This document shows, one piece after another, positions 33,418 through 48,203 of a stretch of 64,000 nt of DNA. The stretch lies in NCBI GenBank assembly GCA_035048495.1, contig JASUTR010000031.1:372001-436000 (forward strand), written 5' to 3'. The stretch comes from Euptelea pleiosperma (Eukaryota; Streptophyta; Magnoliopsida; Ranunculales; Eupteleaceae). The position numbers and the translations under genes are program-made. Numbering within the stretch: position 1 is the first letter of the stretch; each line of letters begins with the position of its first letter. The notes under the pieces were generated by a model, which had not been told where the DNA came from, did not search any database, and was given only the letters and a program-made list of their open reading frames with translations.

Positions 33418-36400
33418 TTGTTCCGAAACTTCAAATGTGTTTAAACAATTGCAATAGAAGATATAGAGTCAAATTACGAGGTCCGGTTGAGAACAAGTCA
33501 CTAGTTATAGGCTTAGGAATGTAACACACAAACTGAGTCCAATTAGAGACATTGACGCACGGATGGAGCAAACTTGTTTCGACCGTCCCGAATCTTGTTC
33601 CCAGACTTCAAATGTGTTTAAACAATTGTAATGGAAGAGATTGAGTCAAATTACGTGGTCCGGTTGCGAAAAAGTCACTTGTTATAAGCTTAGGAATGTA
33701 ACGCACAAACTGAGTCCAATTAGAGTCAGTGACGCACGGATGGGACAAACTTGTTTCCACAGTCCTGAATCTTGTTTCTACAATTCAAATGTGTTTAAAC
33801 AATTGTAATGGAAGAGATTGAGTCAAATTACGTGGTCCGGTTGCGAAAAAGTCACTTGTTATAAGCTTAGGAATGTAACGCACAAACTGAGTCCAATTGG
33901 AGTCATTGACGCACGGATGGAGCAAACTTGTTCCGACAGTCCTGAATCTTGTTCCTACACTTCAAATGTGTTTAAACAATTGTAATAGAAGATATTGAGT
34001 CTATTTACGAGGTCCGGTTGAGAACAAGTCACTAGTTATAGGCTTAGGAATGTAACACACAAACTGAGTCCAATTAGCGACATTGACGCACGGATGGAGC
34101 AAACTTGTTTCGACTGTCCCGAATCTTGTTCCAAGACTTCAAATGTGTTTAAACAATTATAATAAAAGAGATTGAGTCAAATTACCTGTTCCGGTTGCGA
34201 AAAAGTCTCTTGTTATAAGCTTAGGAATGTAACGCACAAACTGAGTCCAATTGGAGTCATTGATGCACGGATGGAGCAAACTTGTTCCGACAGTCCCGAA
34301 TCTTGTTCCTACACTTCATATGTGTTTAAACAATTGTAATAGAAGATATTGAGTCTATTTACGAGGTCCGGTTGAGAACAAGTCACTAGTTATAGGCTTA
34401 GGAATGTAACACACAAACTGAGTCCAATTAGCGACATTGACGCACGGATGGAGCAAACTTGTTTCGACTGTCCCGAATCTTGTTCCAAGACTTCAAATGT
34501 GTTTAAACAATTATAATAAAAGAGATTGAGTCAAATTACCTGTTCCGGTTGCGAAAAAGTCACTTGTTATAAGCTTAGGAATGTAACGCACAAACTGAGT
34601 CCAATTGGAGTCATTGACGCACGGATGGAGCAAACTTGTTCCGACAGTCCCGAATCTTGTTCCTACACTTCAAATGTGTTTAAACAATTGTAATAGAAGA
34701 TATTGAGTCTATTTACGAGGTCCGGTTGAGAACAAGTCACTAGTTATAGGCTTAGGAATGTAACAAACAAACTGAGTCCAATTAGCGACATTGACGCACG
34801 GATTGAGCAAACTTGTTTCGACTGTCCCGAATCTTGTTCCAAGACTTCAAATGTGTTTAAACAATTATAATAAAAGAGATTGAGTCAAATTACCTGTTCC
34901 GGTTGCGAAAAAGTCACTTGTTATAAGCTTAGGAATGTAACGCACAAACTGAGTCCAATTAGAGTCATTGACGCACGGATGGGGCAAACTTGTTTCGACA
35001 GTCCTGAATCTTGTTTCTACAATTCAAATGTGTTTAAACAATTGTAATAGAGGATATTGAGTCAAATTACGAGGTCCGGTTGAGAACAAGTCACTTGTTA
35101 TAGGCTTAGGAATGTAACACACAAACTGAATCCAATTAGAGACATTGACGCACGGATGGAGCAAACTTGTTTCAACCATCCCGAATCTTGTTCCAAGACT
35201 TCAAATGTGTTTAAACAATTGTAATGGAAGAGATTGAGTCAAATTACGTGGTCCGGTTGCGAAAAAGTCACTTGTTATAAGCTTAGGAATGTAACGCACA
35301 AACTGAGTCCAATTAGAGTCAGCGACGCACGGATGGGCCAAACTTGTTTCCACAGTCCTGAATCTTGTTTCTACAATTCAAATGTGTTTAAACAATTGTA
35401 ATAGAGGATATTGAGTCAAATTACGAGGTCCGGTTGAGAACAAGTCACTTGTTATAGGCTTAGGAATGTAACACACAAACTAAATCCAATTAGAGACATT
35501 GACGCACGGATAGAGCAAACTTGTTTCAACCGTCCCGAATCTTGTTCCAAGACTTCAAATGTGTTTAAACAATTGTAATGGAAGAGATTGAGTCAAATTA
35601 CCAGGTCCGGTTGCGAAAAAGTCACTTGTTATAAGCTTCGGAAGGTAACGCACAAACTGAGTCCAATTAGAGTCATTGACGCACGAATGGGGCAAACTTG
35701 TTTGACAGTCCCGAATCTTATTCCAACACTTCAAATGGGTTAAAACAATTGTTATAGAAGATATTGGGTCAAATTACGAGGTCCGGTCGAGAACAAGTCA
35801 CTAGTTATAGACTTCGGAATGTAACGCCCAAACTAAGTCCAACTAGAGTCATTGACACACGAATGGAGAAAACTTGTTTCGACTGTCCCGAATCTTGTTC
35901 CAAAACTTCAAATGTGTTTAAACAATTGCAATAGAAGATATAGAGTCAAATTACGAGGTCCGGTTGAGAACAAGTCACTAGTTATAGGCTTAGGAATGTA
36001 ACACACAAACTGAGTCCAATTAAAGACATTGACGCACGGATGGAGCAAACTTGTTTCGACCGTCCCGAATCTTATTCCCAGACTTCAAATGTGTTTAAAC
36101 AATTGTAATGGAAGAAATTGAGTCAAATTACGAGGTGCGGTTGAGAATAAGTCACTAGTTATAGGCTTAGGAATGTGACACACAAACTGAATCCAATTAG
36201 AGACATTGACGCACGGATGGAGCAAACTTGTTTCGACCATCCCGAATCTTGTTCCAAGACTTCAAATGTGTTTAGATAATTGTAATGGAAGAGATTGAGT
36301 CAAATTACCTGGTCCGGTTGGGAAAAAGTCACTTGTTATAAGCTTCGGAAGGTAACGCAAAAACTTAGTCCAATTAGAGTCATTGACGCACGGATGGGGC

Positions 36401-36601
36401 AAACTTGTTTGACAGTCCCGAATCTTATTCCAACACTTCAAATGCGTTAAAACAATTGTTATAGAAGATATTGGGTCAAATTACGAGGTCCGATCGAGAA
36501 CAAGTCACTAGTTATAGACTTCGGAATGTAACGCACAAACTAAGTCCAACTAGAGTCATTGACACACGAATGGAGCAAACTTGTTTCGACTGTCCCAAAT
36601 C
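33418..36601. repeat. 18-monomer higher-order repeat (3184 bp), copy C
   Basis: This is the third unit. The register continues to about 36840, where the monomer carrying GTCAGTGACGCACGG is missing relative to copies A and B, ending the strict 3184-bp periodicity. Confidence 0.92.
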
Positions 36602-39600
36602 TTGTTCCGAAACTTCAAATGTGTTTAAACAATTGCAATAGAAGATATAGAGTCAAATTACGAGGTCCGGTTGAGAACAAGTCACTAGTTATAGGCTTAG
36701 GAATGTAACACACAAACTGAGTCCAATTAGAGAAATTGACGCACGGATGGAGCAAACTTGTTTCGACCGTCCCGAATCTTGTTCCCAGACTTCAAATGTG
36801 TTTAAACAATTGTAATGGAAGAGATTGAGTCAAATTACGTGGTCCGGTTGCGAAAAAGTCACTTGTTATAAGCTTAGGAATGTAACGCACAAACTGAGTC
36901 CAATTGGAGTCATTGACGCACGGATGGAGCAAACTTGTTCCGACAGTCCCGAATCTTGTTCCTACACTTCAAATGTGTTTAAACAATTGTAATAGAAGAT
37001 ATTGAGTCTATTTACGAGGTCCGGTTGAGAACAAGTCACTAGTTATAGGCTTAGGAATGTAACAAACAAACTGAGTCCAATTAGGGACATTGACGCACGG
37101 ATGGAGCAAACTTGTTTCGACTGTCCCGAATCTTGTTCCAAGACTTCAAATGTGTTTAAACAATTATAATAAAAGAGATTGAGTCAAATTACCTGTTCCG
37201 GTTGCGAAAAAGTCACTTGTTATAAGCTTAGGAATGTAACGCACAAACTGAGTCCAATTAGAGTCATTGACGCACGGATGGGGCAAACTTGTTTCGACAG
37301 TCCTGAATCTTGTTTCTACAATTCAAATGTGTTTAAACAATTGTAATAGAGGATATTGAGTCAAATTACGATGTCCGGTTGAGAACAAGTCACTTGTTAT
37401 AGGCTTAGGAATGTAACACACAAACTGAATCCAATTAGAGACATTGACGCACGGATGGAGCAAACTTGTTTCAACCATCCCGAATCTTGTTCCAAGACTT
37501 CAAATGTGTTTAAACAATTGTAATGGAAGAGATTGAGTCAAATTACGTGGTCCGATTGCGAAAAAGTCACTTGTTATAAGCTTAGGAATGTAACGCACAA
37601 ACTGAGTCCAATTAGAGTCAGCGACGCACGGATGGGGCAAACTTGTTTCCACAGTCCTGAATCTTGTTTCTACAATTCAAATGTGTTTAAACAATTGTAA
37701 TAGAGGATATTGAGTCAAATTACGAGGTCCGGTTGAGAACAAGTCACTTGTTATAGGCTTAGGAATGTAACACACAAACTAAATCCAATTAGAGACATTG
37801 ACGCACGGATAGAGCAAACTTGTTTCAACCGTCCCGAATCTTGTTCCAAGACTTCAAATGTGTTTAAACAATTGTAATGGAAGAGATTGAGTCAAATTAC
37901 CAGGTCCGGTTGCGAAAAAGTCACTTGTTATAAGCTTCGGAAGGTAACGCACAAACTGAGTCCAATTAGAGTCATTGACGCACGGATGGGGCAAACTTGT
38001 TTGACAGTCCCGAATCTTATTCCAACACTTCAAATGGGTTAAAACAATTGTTATAGAAGATATTGGGTCAAATTACGAGGTCCGGTCGAGAACAAGTCAC
38101 TAGTTATAAACTTCGGAATGTAACGCCCAAACTAAGTCCAACTAGAGTCATTGACACACGAATGGAGAAAACTTGTTTCGACTGTCCCGAATCTTGTTCC
38201 AAAACTTCAAATGTGTTTAAACAATTGCAATAGAAGATATAGAGTCAAATTACGAGGTCCGGTTGAGAACAAGTCACTAGTTATAGGCTTAGGAATGTAA
38301 CACACAAACTGAGTCCAATTAGAGACATTGACGCACGGATGGAGCAAACTTGTTTCGACCGTCCCGAATCTTATTCCCAGACTTCAAAAGTGTTTAAACA
38401 ATTGTAATGGAAGAAATTGAGTCAAATTACGAGGTGCGGTTGAGAATAAGTCACTAGTTATAGGCTTAGGAATGTGACGCACAAACTGAATCCAATTAGA
38501 GACATTGACGCACGGATGGAGCAAACTTGTTTCGACCATCCCGAATCTTGTTCCAAGACTTCAAATGTGTTTAGACAATTGTAATGGAAGAGATTGAGTC
38601 AAATTACCTGGTCCGGTTGCGAAAAAGTCACTTGTTATAAGCTTTGGAAGGTAACGCAAAAACTTAGTCCAATTAGAGTCATTGACGCACGGATGGGGCA
38701 AACTTGTTTGACAGTCCCGAATCTTATTCCAACACTTCAAATGCGTTAAAAAAATTGTTATAGAAGATATTGGGTCAAATTACGAGGTCCGATCGAGAAC
38801 AAGTCACTAGTTATAGACTTCGGAATGTAACGCACAAACTAAGTCCAACTAGAGTCATTGACACACGAATGGAGCAAACTTGTTTCGACTGTCCCGAATC
38901 TTGTTCCGAAACTTCAAATGTGTTTCAACAATTGCAATAGGAGATATAGAGTCAAATTACGAGGTCCGGTTGAGAACAAGTCACTAGTGATAGGCTTAGG
39001 AATGTAACACACAAACTGAGTCCAATTAGAGACATTGACGCACGTATAGAGCAAACTTGTTTCGACCGTCCCGAATCTTGTTCCCAGACTTCAAATGTGT
39101 TTAAACAATTGTAATGGAAGAAATTGAGTCAAATTACGAGGTGCGGTTGTGAATAAGTCACTAGTTATAGGCTTAGGAATGTGACACACAAACTGAATCC
39201 AATTAGAGACATTGACGCACGGATGGAGCAAACTTGTTTCGACCATCCCGAATCTTGTTCCAAGACTTCAAATGTGTTTAGACAATTGTAATGGAAGAGA
39301 TTGAGTCAAATTACCTGGTCCGGTTGCGAAAAAGTCACTTGTTATAAGCTTCGGAAGGTAACGCACAAACTGAGTCCAATTAGAGTCATTGACGCACGGA
39401 TGGGGCAAACTGGTTTGACAGTCCCGAATCTTATTCCAACACTTCAAATGCGTTAAAACAATTGTTATAGAAGATATTGGGTCAAATTACGAGGTCCGAT
39501 CGAGAACAAGTCACTAGTTATAGACTTCGGAATGTAACGCACAAACTAAGTCCAACTAGAGTCATTGACACACGAATGGAGCAAACTTGTTTCGACTGTC

Positions 39601-42600
39601 CCGAATCTTGTTCCGAAACTTCAAATGTGTTTAAACAATTGCAATAGAAGATATAGAGTCAAATTACGAGGTCCGGTTGAGAACAAGTCACTAGTTATAG
39701 GCTTAGGAATGTAACACACAAACTGAGTCCAATTAGAGACATTGACGCACGGATGGAGCAAACTTATTTCGACCGTCCCGAATCTTGTTCCCAGACTTCA
39801 AATGTGTTTAAACAATTGTAATGGAAGAGATTGAGTCAAATTACGTGGTCCGGTTGCGAAAAAGTCACTTGTTATAAGCTTAGGAATGTGACGCACAAAC
39901 TGAGTCCAATTAGAGTCAGTGACGCACGGATGGGACAAACTTGTTTCCACAGTCCTGAATCTTGTTTCTACAATTCAAATGTGTTTAAACAATTGTAATG
40001 GAAGAGATTGAGTCAAATTACGTGGTCCGGTTGCGAAAAAGTCACTTGTTATAAGCTTAGGAATGTAACGCACAAACTGAGTCCAATTGGAGTCATTGAC
40101 GCACGGATGGAGCAAACTTGTTCCGACAGTCCCGAATCTTGTTCCTACACTTCAAATGTGTTTAAACAATTGTAATAGAAGATATTGAGTCTATTTACGA
40201 GGTCCGGTTGAGAACAAGTCACTAGTTATAGGCTTAGGAATGTAACACACAAACTGAGTCCAATTAGCGACATTGACGCACGGATGGAGCAAACTTGTTT
40301 CGACTGTCCCGAATCTTGTTCCAAGACTTCAAATGTGTTTAAATAATTATAATAAAAGAGATTGAGTCAAATTACCTGTTCCGGTTGCGAAAAAGTCTCT
40401 TGTTATAAGCTTAGGAATGTAACGCACAAACTGAGTCCAATTGGAGTCATTGATGCACGGATGGAGCAAACTTGTTCCGACAGTCCCGAATCTTGTTCCT
40501 ACACTTCATATGTGTTTAAACAATTGTAATAGAAGATATTGAGTCTATTTACGAGGTCCGGTTGAGAACAAGTCACTAGTTATAGGCTTAGGAATGTAAC
40601 ACACAAACTGAGTCCAATTAGCGACATTGACGCACGGATGGAGAAAACTTGTTTCGACTGTCCCGAATCTTGTTCCAAGACTTCAAATGTGTTTAAACAA
40701 TTATAATAAAAGAGATTGAGTCAAATTACCTGTTCCGGTTGCGAAAAAGTCACTTGTTATAAGCTTAGGAATGTAACGCACAAACTGAGTCCAATTGGAG
40801 TCATTGACGCACGGATGGAGCAAACTTGTTCCGACAGTCCCGAATCTTGTTCCTACACTTCAAATGTGTTTAAACAATTGTAATAGAAGATATTGAGTCT
40901 ATTTACGAGGTCCGGTTGAGAACAAGTCACTAGTTATAGGCTTAGGAATGTAACAAACAAACTGAGTCCAATTAGCGACATTGACGCACGGATGGAGCAA
41001 ACTTGTTTCGACTGTCCCGAATCTTGTTCCAAGACTTCAAATGTGTTTAAACAATTATAATAAAAGAGATTGAGTCAAATTACCTGTTCCGGTTGCGAAA
41101 AAGTCACTTGTTATAAGCTTAGGAATGTAACGCACAAACTGAGTCCAATTAGAGTCATTGACGCACGGATGGGGCAAACTTGTTTCGACAGTCCTGAATC
41201 TTGTTTCTACAATTCAAATGTGTTTAAACAATTGTAATAGAGGATATTGAGTCAAATTACGAGGTCCGGTTGAGAACAAGTCACTTGTTATAGGCTTAGG
41301 AATGTAACACACAAACTGAATCCAATTAGAGACATTGACGCACGGATGGAGCAAACTTGTTTCAACCATCCCGAATCTTGTTCCAAGACTTCAAATGTGT
41401 TTAAACAATTGTAATGGAAGAGATTGAGTCAAATTACGTGGTCCGGTTGCGAAAAAGTCACTTGTTATAAGCTTAGGAATGTAACGCACAAACTGAGTCC
41501 AATTAGAGTCAGCGACGCACGGATGGGGCAAACTTGTTTCCACTGTCCTGAATCTTGTTTCTACAATTCAAATGTGTTTAAACAATTGTAATAGAGGATA
41601 TTGAGTCAAATTACGAGGTCCGGTTGAGAACAAGTCACTTGTTATAGGCTTAGGAATGTAACACACAAACTAAATCCAATTAGAGACATTGACGCACGGA
41701 TAGAGCAAACTTGTTTCAACCGTCCCGAATCTTGTTCCAAGACTTCAAATGTGTTTAAACAATTGTAATGGAAGAGATTGAGCCAAATTACCAGGTCCGG
41801 TTGCGAAAAAGTCACTTGTTATAAGCTTCGGAAGGTAACGCACAAACTGAGTCCAATTAGAGTCATTGACGCACGGATGGGGCAAACTTGTTTGACAGTC
41901 CCGAATCTTATTCCAACACTTCAAATGGGTTAAAACAATTGTTATAGAAGATATTGGGTCAAATTACGAGGTCCGGTCGAGAACAAGTCACTAGTTATAG
42001 ACTTCGGAATGTAACGCCCAAACTAAGTCCAACTAGAGTCATTGACACACGAATGGAGAAAACTTGTTTCGACTGTCCCGAATCTTGTTCCAAAACTTCA
42101 AATGTGTTTAAACAATTGCAATAGAAGATATAGAGTCAAATTACGAGGTCCGGTTGAGAACAAGTCACTAGTTATAGGCTTAGGAATGTAACACACAAAC
42201 TGAGTCCAATTAGAGACATTGACGCACGGATGGAGCAAACTTGTTTCGACCGTCCCGAATCTTGTTCCCAGACTTCAAATGTGTTTAAACAATTGTAATG
42301 GAAGAAATTGAGTCAAATTACGAGGTGCGGTTGAGAATAAGTCACTAGTTATAGGCTTAGGAATGTGACGCAAAACTGAATCCAATTAGAGACATTGACG
42401 CACGGATGGAGCAAACTTGTTTCGACCATCCCGAATCTTGTTCCAAGACTTCAAATGTGTTTAGACAATTGTAATGGAAGAGATTGAGTCAAATTACCTG
42501 GTCCGGTTGCGAAAAAGTCACTTGTTATAAGCTTCGGAAGGTAACGCAAAAACTTAGTCCAATTAGAGTCATTGACGCACGGATGGGGCAAACTTGTTTG

Positions 42601-44309
42601 ACAGTCCCGAATCTTATTCCAACACTTCAAATCCGTTAAAACAATTGTTATAGAAGATATTGGGTCAAATTACGAGGTCCGATCGAGTACAAGTCACTAG
42701 TTATAGACTTCCGAATGTAACGCACAAACTAAGTCCAACTAGAGTCATTGACACACGAATGGAGCAAACTTGTTTCGACTGTCCCGAATCTTGTTCCGAA
42801 ACTTCAAATGTGTTTCAACAATTGCAATAGAAGATATAGCGTCAAATTACGAGGTCCGGTTGAGAACTAGTCACTAGTTATAGGCTTAGGAATGTAACAC
42901 ACAAACTGAGTCCAATTAGAGACATTGACGCACGGATGGAGCAAACTTGTTTCGACCGTCCCGAATCTTGTTCCCAGACTTCAAATGTGTTTAAACAATT
43001 GTAATGGAAGAGATTGAGTCAAATTACGTGGTCCGGTTGCGAAAAAGTCACTTGTTATAAGCTTAGGAATGTAACGCACAAACTGAGTCCAATTGGAGTC
43101 ATTGACGCACGGATGGAGCAAACTTGTTCCGACAGTCCCGAATCTTGTTCCTACACTTCAAATGTGTTTAAACAATTGTAATAGAAGATATTGAGTCTAT
43201 TTACGAGGTCCGGTTGAGAACAAGTCACTAGTTATAGGCTTAGGAATGTAACACAGAAACTGAGTCCAATTACCGACATTGACGCACGGATGGAGCAAAC
43301 TTGTTTCGACTGTCCCGAATCTTGTTCCAAGACTTCAAATGTGTTTAAACAATTATAATAAAAGAGATTCAGTCAAATTACCTGTTCCGGTTGCGAAAAA
43401 GTCTCTTGTTATAAGCTTAGGAATGTAACGCACAAACTGAGTCCAATTGGAGTCATTGACGCACGGATGGAGCAAACTTGTTCCGACAGTCCCGAATCTT
43501 GTTCCTACACTTCATATGTGTTTAAACAATTGTAATAGAAGATATTGAGTCTATTTACGAGGTCCGGTTGAGAACAAGTCACTAGTTATAGGCTTAGGAA
43601 TGTAACACACAAACTGAGTCCAATTAGCGACATTGACGCACGGATGGAGCAAACTTGTTTCGACTGTCCCGAATCTTGTTCCAAGACTTCAAATGTGTTT
43701 AAACAATTATAATAAAAGAGATTGAGTCAAATTACCTGTTCCGGTTGCGAAAAAGTCACTTGTTATAAGCTTAGGAATGTAACGCACAAACTGAGTCCAA
43801 TTGGAGTCATTGACGCACGGATGGAGCAAACTTGTTCCGACAGTCCCGAATCTTGTTCCTACACTTCATATGTGTTTAAACAATTGTAATAGAAGATATT
43901 GAGTCTATTTACGAGGTCCGGTTGAGAACAAGTCACTAGTTATAGGCTTAGGAATGTAACACACAAACTGAGTCCAATTAGCGACATTGACGCACGGATG
44001 GAGAAAACTTGTTTCGACTGTCCCGAATCTTGTTCCAAGACTTCAAATGTGTTTAAACAATTATAATAAAAGAGATTGAGTCAAATTACCTGTTCCGGTT
44101 GCGAAAAAGTCACTTGTTATAAGCTTAGGAATGTAACGCACAAACTGAGTCCAATTGGAGTCATTGACGCACGGATGGAGCAAACTTGTTCCGACAGTCC
44201 CGAATCTTGTTCCTACACTTCAAATGTGTTTAAACAATTGTAATAGAAGATATTGAGTCTATTTACGAGGTCCGGTTGAGAACAAGTCACTAGTTATAGG
44301 CTTAGGAAT

Positions 44310-47300
44310 GTAACAAACAAACTGAGTCCAATTAGCGACATTGACGCACGGATGGAGCAAACTTGTTTCGACTGTCCCGAATCTTGTTCCAAGACTTCAA
44401 ATGTGTTTAAACAATTATAATAAAAGAGATTGAGTCAAATTACCTGTTCCGGTTGCGAAAAAGTCACTTGTTATAAGCTTAGGAATGTAACGCACAAACT
44501 GAGTCCAATTAGAGTCATTGACGCACGGATGGGGCAAACTTGTTTCGACAGTCCTGAATCTTGTTTCTACAATTCATTTTGTGTTTAAACAATTGTAATA
44601 GAGGATATTGAGTCAAATTACGAGGTCCGGTTGAGAACAAGTCACTTGTTATAGGCTTAGGAATGTAACACACAAACTGAATCCAATTAGAGACATTGAC
44701 GCACGGATGGAGCAAACTTGTTTCAACCATCCCGAATCTTGTTCCAAGAGTTCAAATGTGTTTAAACAATTGTAATGGAAGAGATTGAGTCAAATTACCA
44801 GGTCCGGTTGCGAAAAAGTCACTTGTTATAAGCTTCGGAATGTAACGCACAAACTGAGTCCAATTGGAGTCATTGACGCACGGATGGAGCAAACTTGTTT
44901 CGACTGTCCCGAATCTTGTTCCAAGACTTCAAATGTGTTTAAACAATTATAATAAAAGAGATTGAGTCAAATTACCTGTTCCGGTTGCGAAAAAGTCACT
45001 TGTTATAAGCTTAGGAATGTAACGCACAAACTGAGTCCAATTGGAGTCATTGACGCACGGATGGAGCAAACTTGTTCCGACAGTCCCGAATCTTGTTCCT
45101 ACACTTCAAATGTTTTTAAACAATTGTAATAGAAGATATTGAGTCTATTTACGAGGTCCGGTTGAGAACAAGTCACTAGTTATAGGCTTAGGAATGTAAC
45201 AAACAAACTGAGTCCAATTAGCGACATTGACGCACGGATGGAGCAAACTTGTTTCGACTGTCCCGAATCTTGTTCCAAGACTTCAAATGTGTTTAAACAA
45301 TTATAATAAAAGAGATTGAGTCAAATTACCTGTTCCGGTTGCGAAAAAGTCACTTGTTATAAGCTTAGGAATGTAACGCACAAACTGAGTCCAATTAGAG
45401 TCATTGACGCACGGATGGGGCAAACTTGTTTCGACAGTCCTGAATCTTGTTTCTACAATTCAAATGTGTTTAAACAATTGTAATAGAGGATATTGAGTCA
45501 AATTACGAGGTCCGGTTGAGAACAAGTCACTTGTTATAGGCTTAGGAATGTAACACACAAACTGAATCCAATTAGAGACATTGACGCACGGATGGAGCAA
45601 ACTTGTTTCAACCATCCCGAATCTTGTTCCAAGACTTCAAATGTGTTTAAACAATTGTAATGGAAGAGATTGAGTCAAATTACGTGGTCCGGTTGCGAAA
45701 AAGTCACTTGTTATAAGCTTAGGAATGTAACGCACAAACTGAGTCCAATTAGAGTCAGCGACGCACGGATGGGGCAAACTTGTTTCCACTGTCCTGAATC
45801 TTGTTTCTACAATTCAAATGTGTTTAAACAATTGTAATAGAGGATATTGAGTCAAATTACGAGGTCCGGTTGAGAACAAGTCACTTGTTATAGGCTTAGG
45901 AATGTAACACACAAACTAAATCCAATTAGAGACATTGACGCACGGATAGAGCAAACTTGTTTCAACCGTCCCGAATCTTGTTCCAAGACTTCAAATGTGT
46001 GTAAACAATTGTAATGGAAGAGATTGAGTCAAATTACCAGGTTCCGGTTGCGAAAAAGTCACTTGTTATAAGCTTCGGAAGGTAACGCACAAACTGAGTC
46101 CAATTAGAGTCATTGACGCACGAATGGGGCAAACTTGTTTGACAGTCCCGAATCTTATTCCAACACTTCAAATGGGTTAAAACAATTGTTATAGAAGATA
46201 TTGGGTCAAATTACGAGGTCCGGTCGAGAACAAGTCACTACTTATAGACTTCGGAATGTAACGCCCAAACTAAGTCCAACTAGAGTCATTGACACACGAA
46301 TGGAGAAAACTTGTTTCGACTGTCCCGAATCTTGTTCCAAAACTTCAAATGTGTTTAAACAATTGCAATAGAAGATATAGAGTCAAATTACGAGGTCCGG
46401 TTGAGAACAAGTCACTAGTTATAGGCTTAGGAATGTAACGCACAAACTGAGTCCAATTAGAGACATTGACGCACGGATGGAGCAAACTTATTTCGACCGT
46501 CCCGAATCTTGTTCCCAGACTTCAAATGTGTTTAAACAATTGTAATGGAAGAGATTGAGTCAAATTACGTGGTCCGGTTGCGAAAAAGTCACTTGTTATA
46601 AGCTTAGGAATGTGACGCACAAACTGAGTCCAATTAGAGTCAGTGACGCACGGATGGGACAAACTTGTTTCCACAGTCCTGAATCTTGTTTCTACAATTC
46701 AAATGTGTTTAAACAATTGTAATGGAAGAGATTGAGTCAAATTACGTGGTCCGGTTGCGAAAAAGTCACTTGTTATAAGCTTAGGAATGTAACGCACAAA
46801 CTGAGTCCAATTGGAGTCATTGACGCACGGATGGAGCAAACTTGTTCCGACAGTCCCGAATCTTGTTCCTACACTTCAAATGTGTTTAAACAATTGTAAT
46901 GGAAGAAATTGAGTCAAATTACGAGGTGCGGTTGAGAATAAGTCACTAGTTATAGGCTTAGGAATGTGACGCACAAACTGAATCCAATTAGAGACATTGA
47001 CGCACGGATGGAGCAAACTTGTTTCGACCATCCCGAATCTTGTTCCAAGACTTCAAATGTGTTTAGACAATTGTAATGGAAGAGATTGAGTCAAATTACC
47101 TGGTCCGGTTGCGAAAAAGTCACTTGTTATAAGCTTCGGAAGGTAACGCAAAAACTTAGTCCAATTAGAGTCATTGACACACGGATGGGGCAAACTTGTT
47201 TGACAGTCCCGAATCTTATTCCAACACTTCAAATGCATTAAAACAATTGTTATAGAAGATATTGGGTCAAATTACGAGGTCCGATCGAGAACAAGTCACT

Positions 47301-48203
47301 AGTTATAGACTTCGGAATGTAACGCACAAACTAAGTCCAACTAGAGTCATTGACACACGAATGGAGCAAACTTGTTTCGACTGTCCCGAATCTTGTTCCG
47401 AAACTTCAAATGTGTTTCAACAATTGCAATAGAAGATATAGAGTCAAATTACGAGGTCCGGTTGAGAACAAGTCACTAGTTATAGGCTTAGGAATGTAAC
47501 ACACAAACTGAGTCCAATTAGAGACATTGACGCACGGATGGAGCAAACTTGTTTCGACCATCCCGAATCTTGTTCCCAGACTTCAAATGTATTTAAACAA
47601 TTGTAATGGAAGAGATTGAGTCAAATTACGTGGTCCGGTTGCGAAAAAGTCACTTGTTATAAGCTTAGGAATGTAACGCACAAACTAAGTCCAATTGGAG
47701 TCATTGACGCACGGATGGAGCAAACTTGTTCCGACAGTCCCGAATCTTGTTCCTACACTTCAAATGTGTTTAAACAATTGTAATAGAAGATATTGAGTCT
47801 ATTTACGAGGTCCGGTTGAGAACAAGTCACTAGTTATAGGCTTAGGAATGTAACACACAAACTGAGTCCAATTAGCGACATTGACGCACGGATGGAGCAA
47901 ACTTGTTTCGACTGTCCCGAATCTTGTTCCAAGACTTCAAATGTGTTTAAACAATTATAATAAAAGAGATTGAGTCAAATTACCTGTTCCGGTTGCGAAA
48001 AAGTCTCTTGTTATAAGCTAAGGAATGTAACGCACAAACTGAGTCCAATTGGAGTCATTGACGCACGGATGGAGCAAACTTGTTCCGACAGTCCCGAATC
48101 TTGTTCCTACACTTCATATGTGTTTAAACAATTGTAATAGAAGATATTGAGTCTATTTACGAGGTCCGGTTGAGAATAAGTCACTAGTTATAGGCTTAGG
48201 AAT
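44310..48203. repeat. 22-monomer higher-order repeat (3894 bp)
   Basis: Markers recur exactly 3894 bp (22 x 177) apart: AATTCATTTTGTG at 44571 and 48465; AAATGTTTTTAAAC at 45109 and 49003; AAATGTGTGTAAAC at 45993 and 49887. The unit contains an extra dimer at about 46430-46900 that the next unit lacks. Ends are approximate. Confidence 0.8.

Noticed and set aside
44515..44730. A 71-codon minus-strand frame repeated at 48409 and 51948, and similar 61-78-codon frames in the satellite
   Set aside because: They follow the satellite period, depend on single indels such as the extra base in AATTCATTTTGTG or the 110-bp deletion, and have no domain or start context. They are copied with the repeat and not selected as genes.
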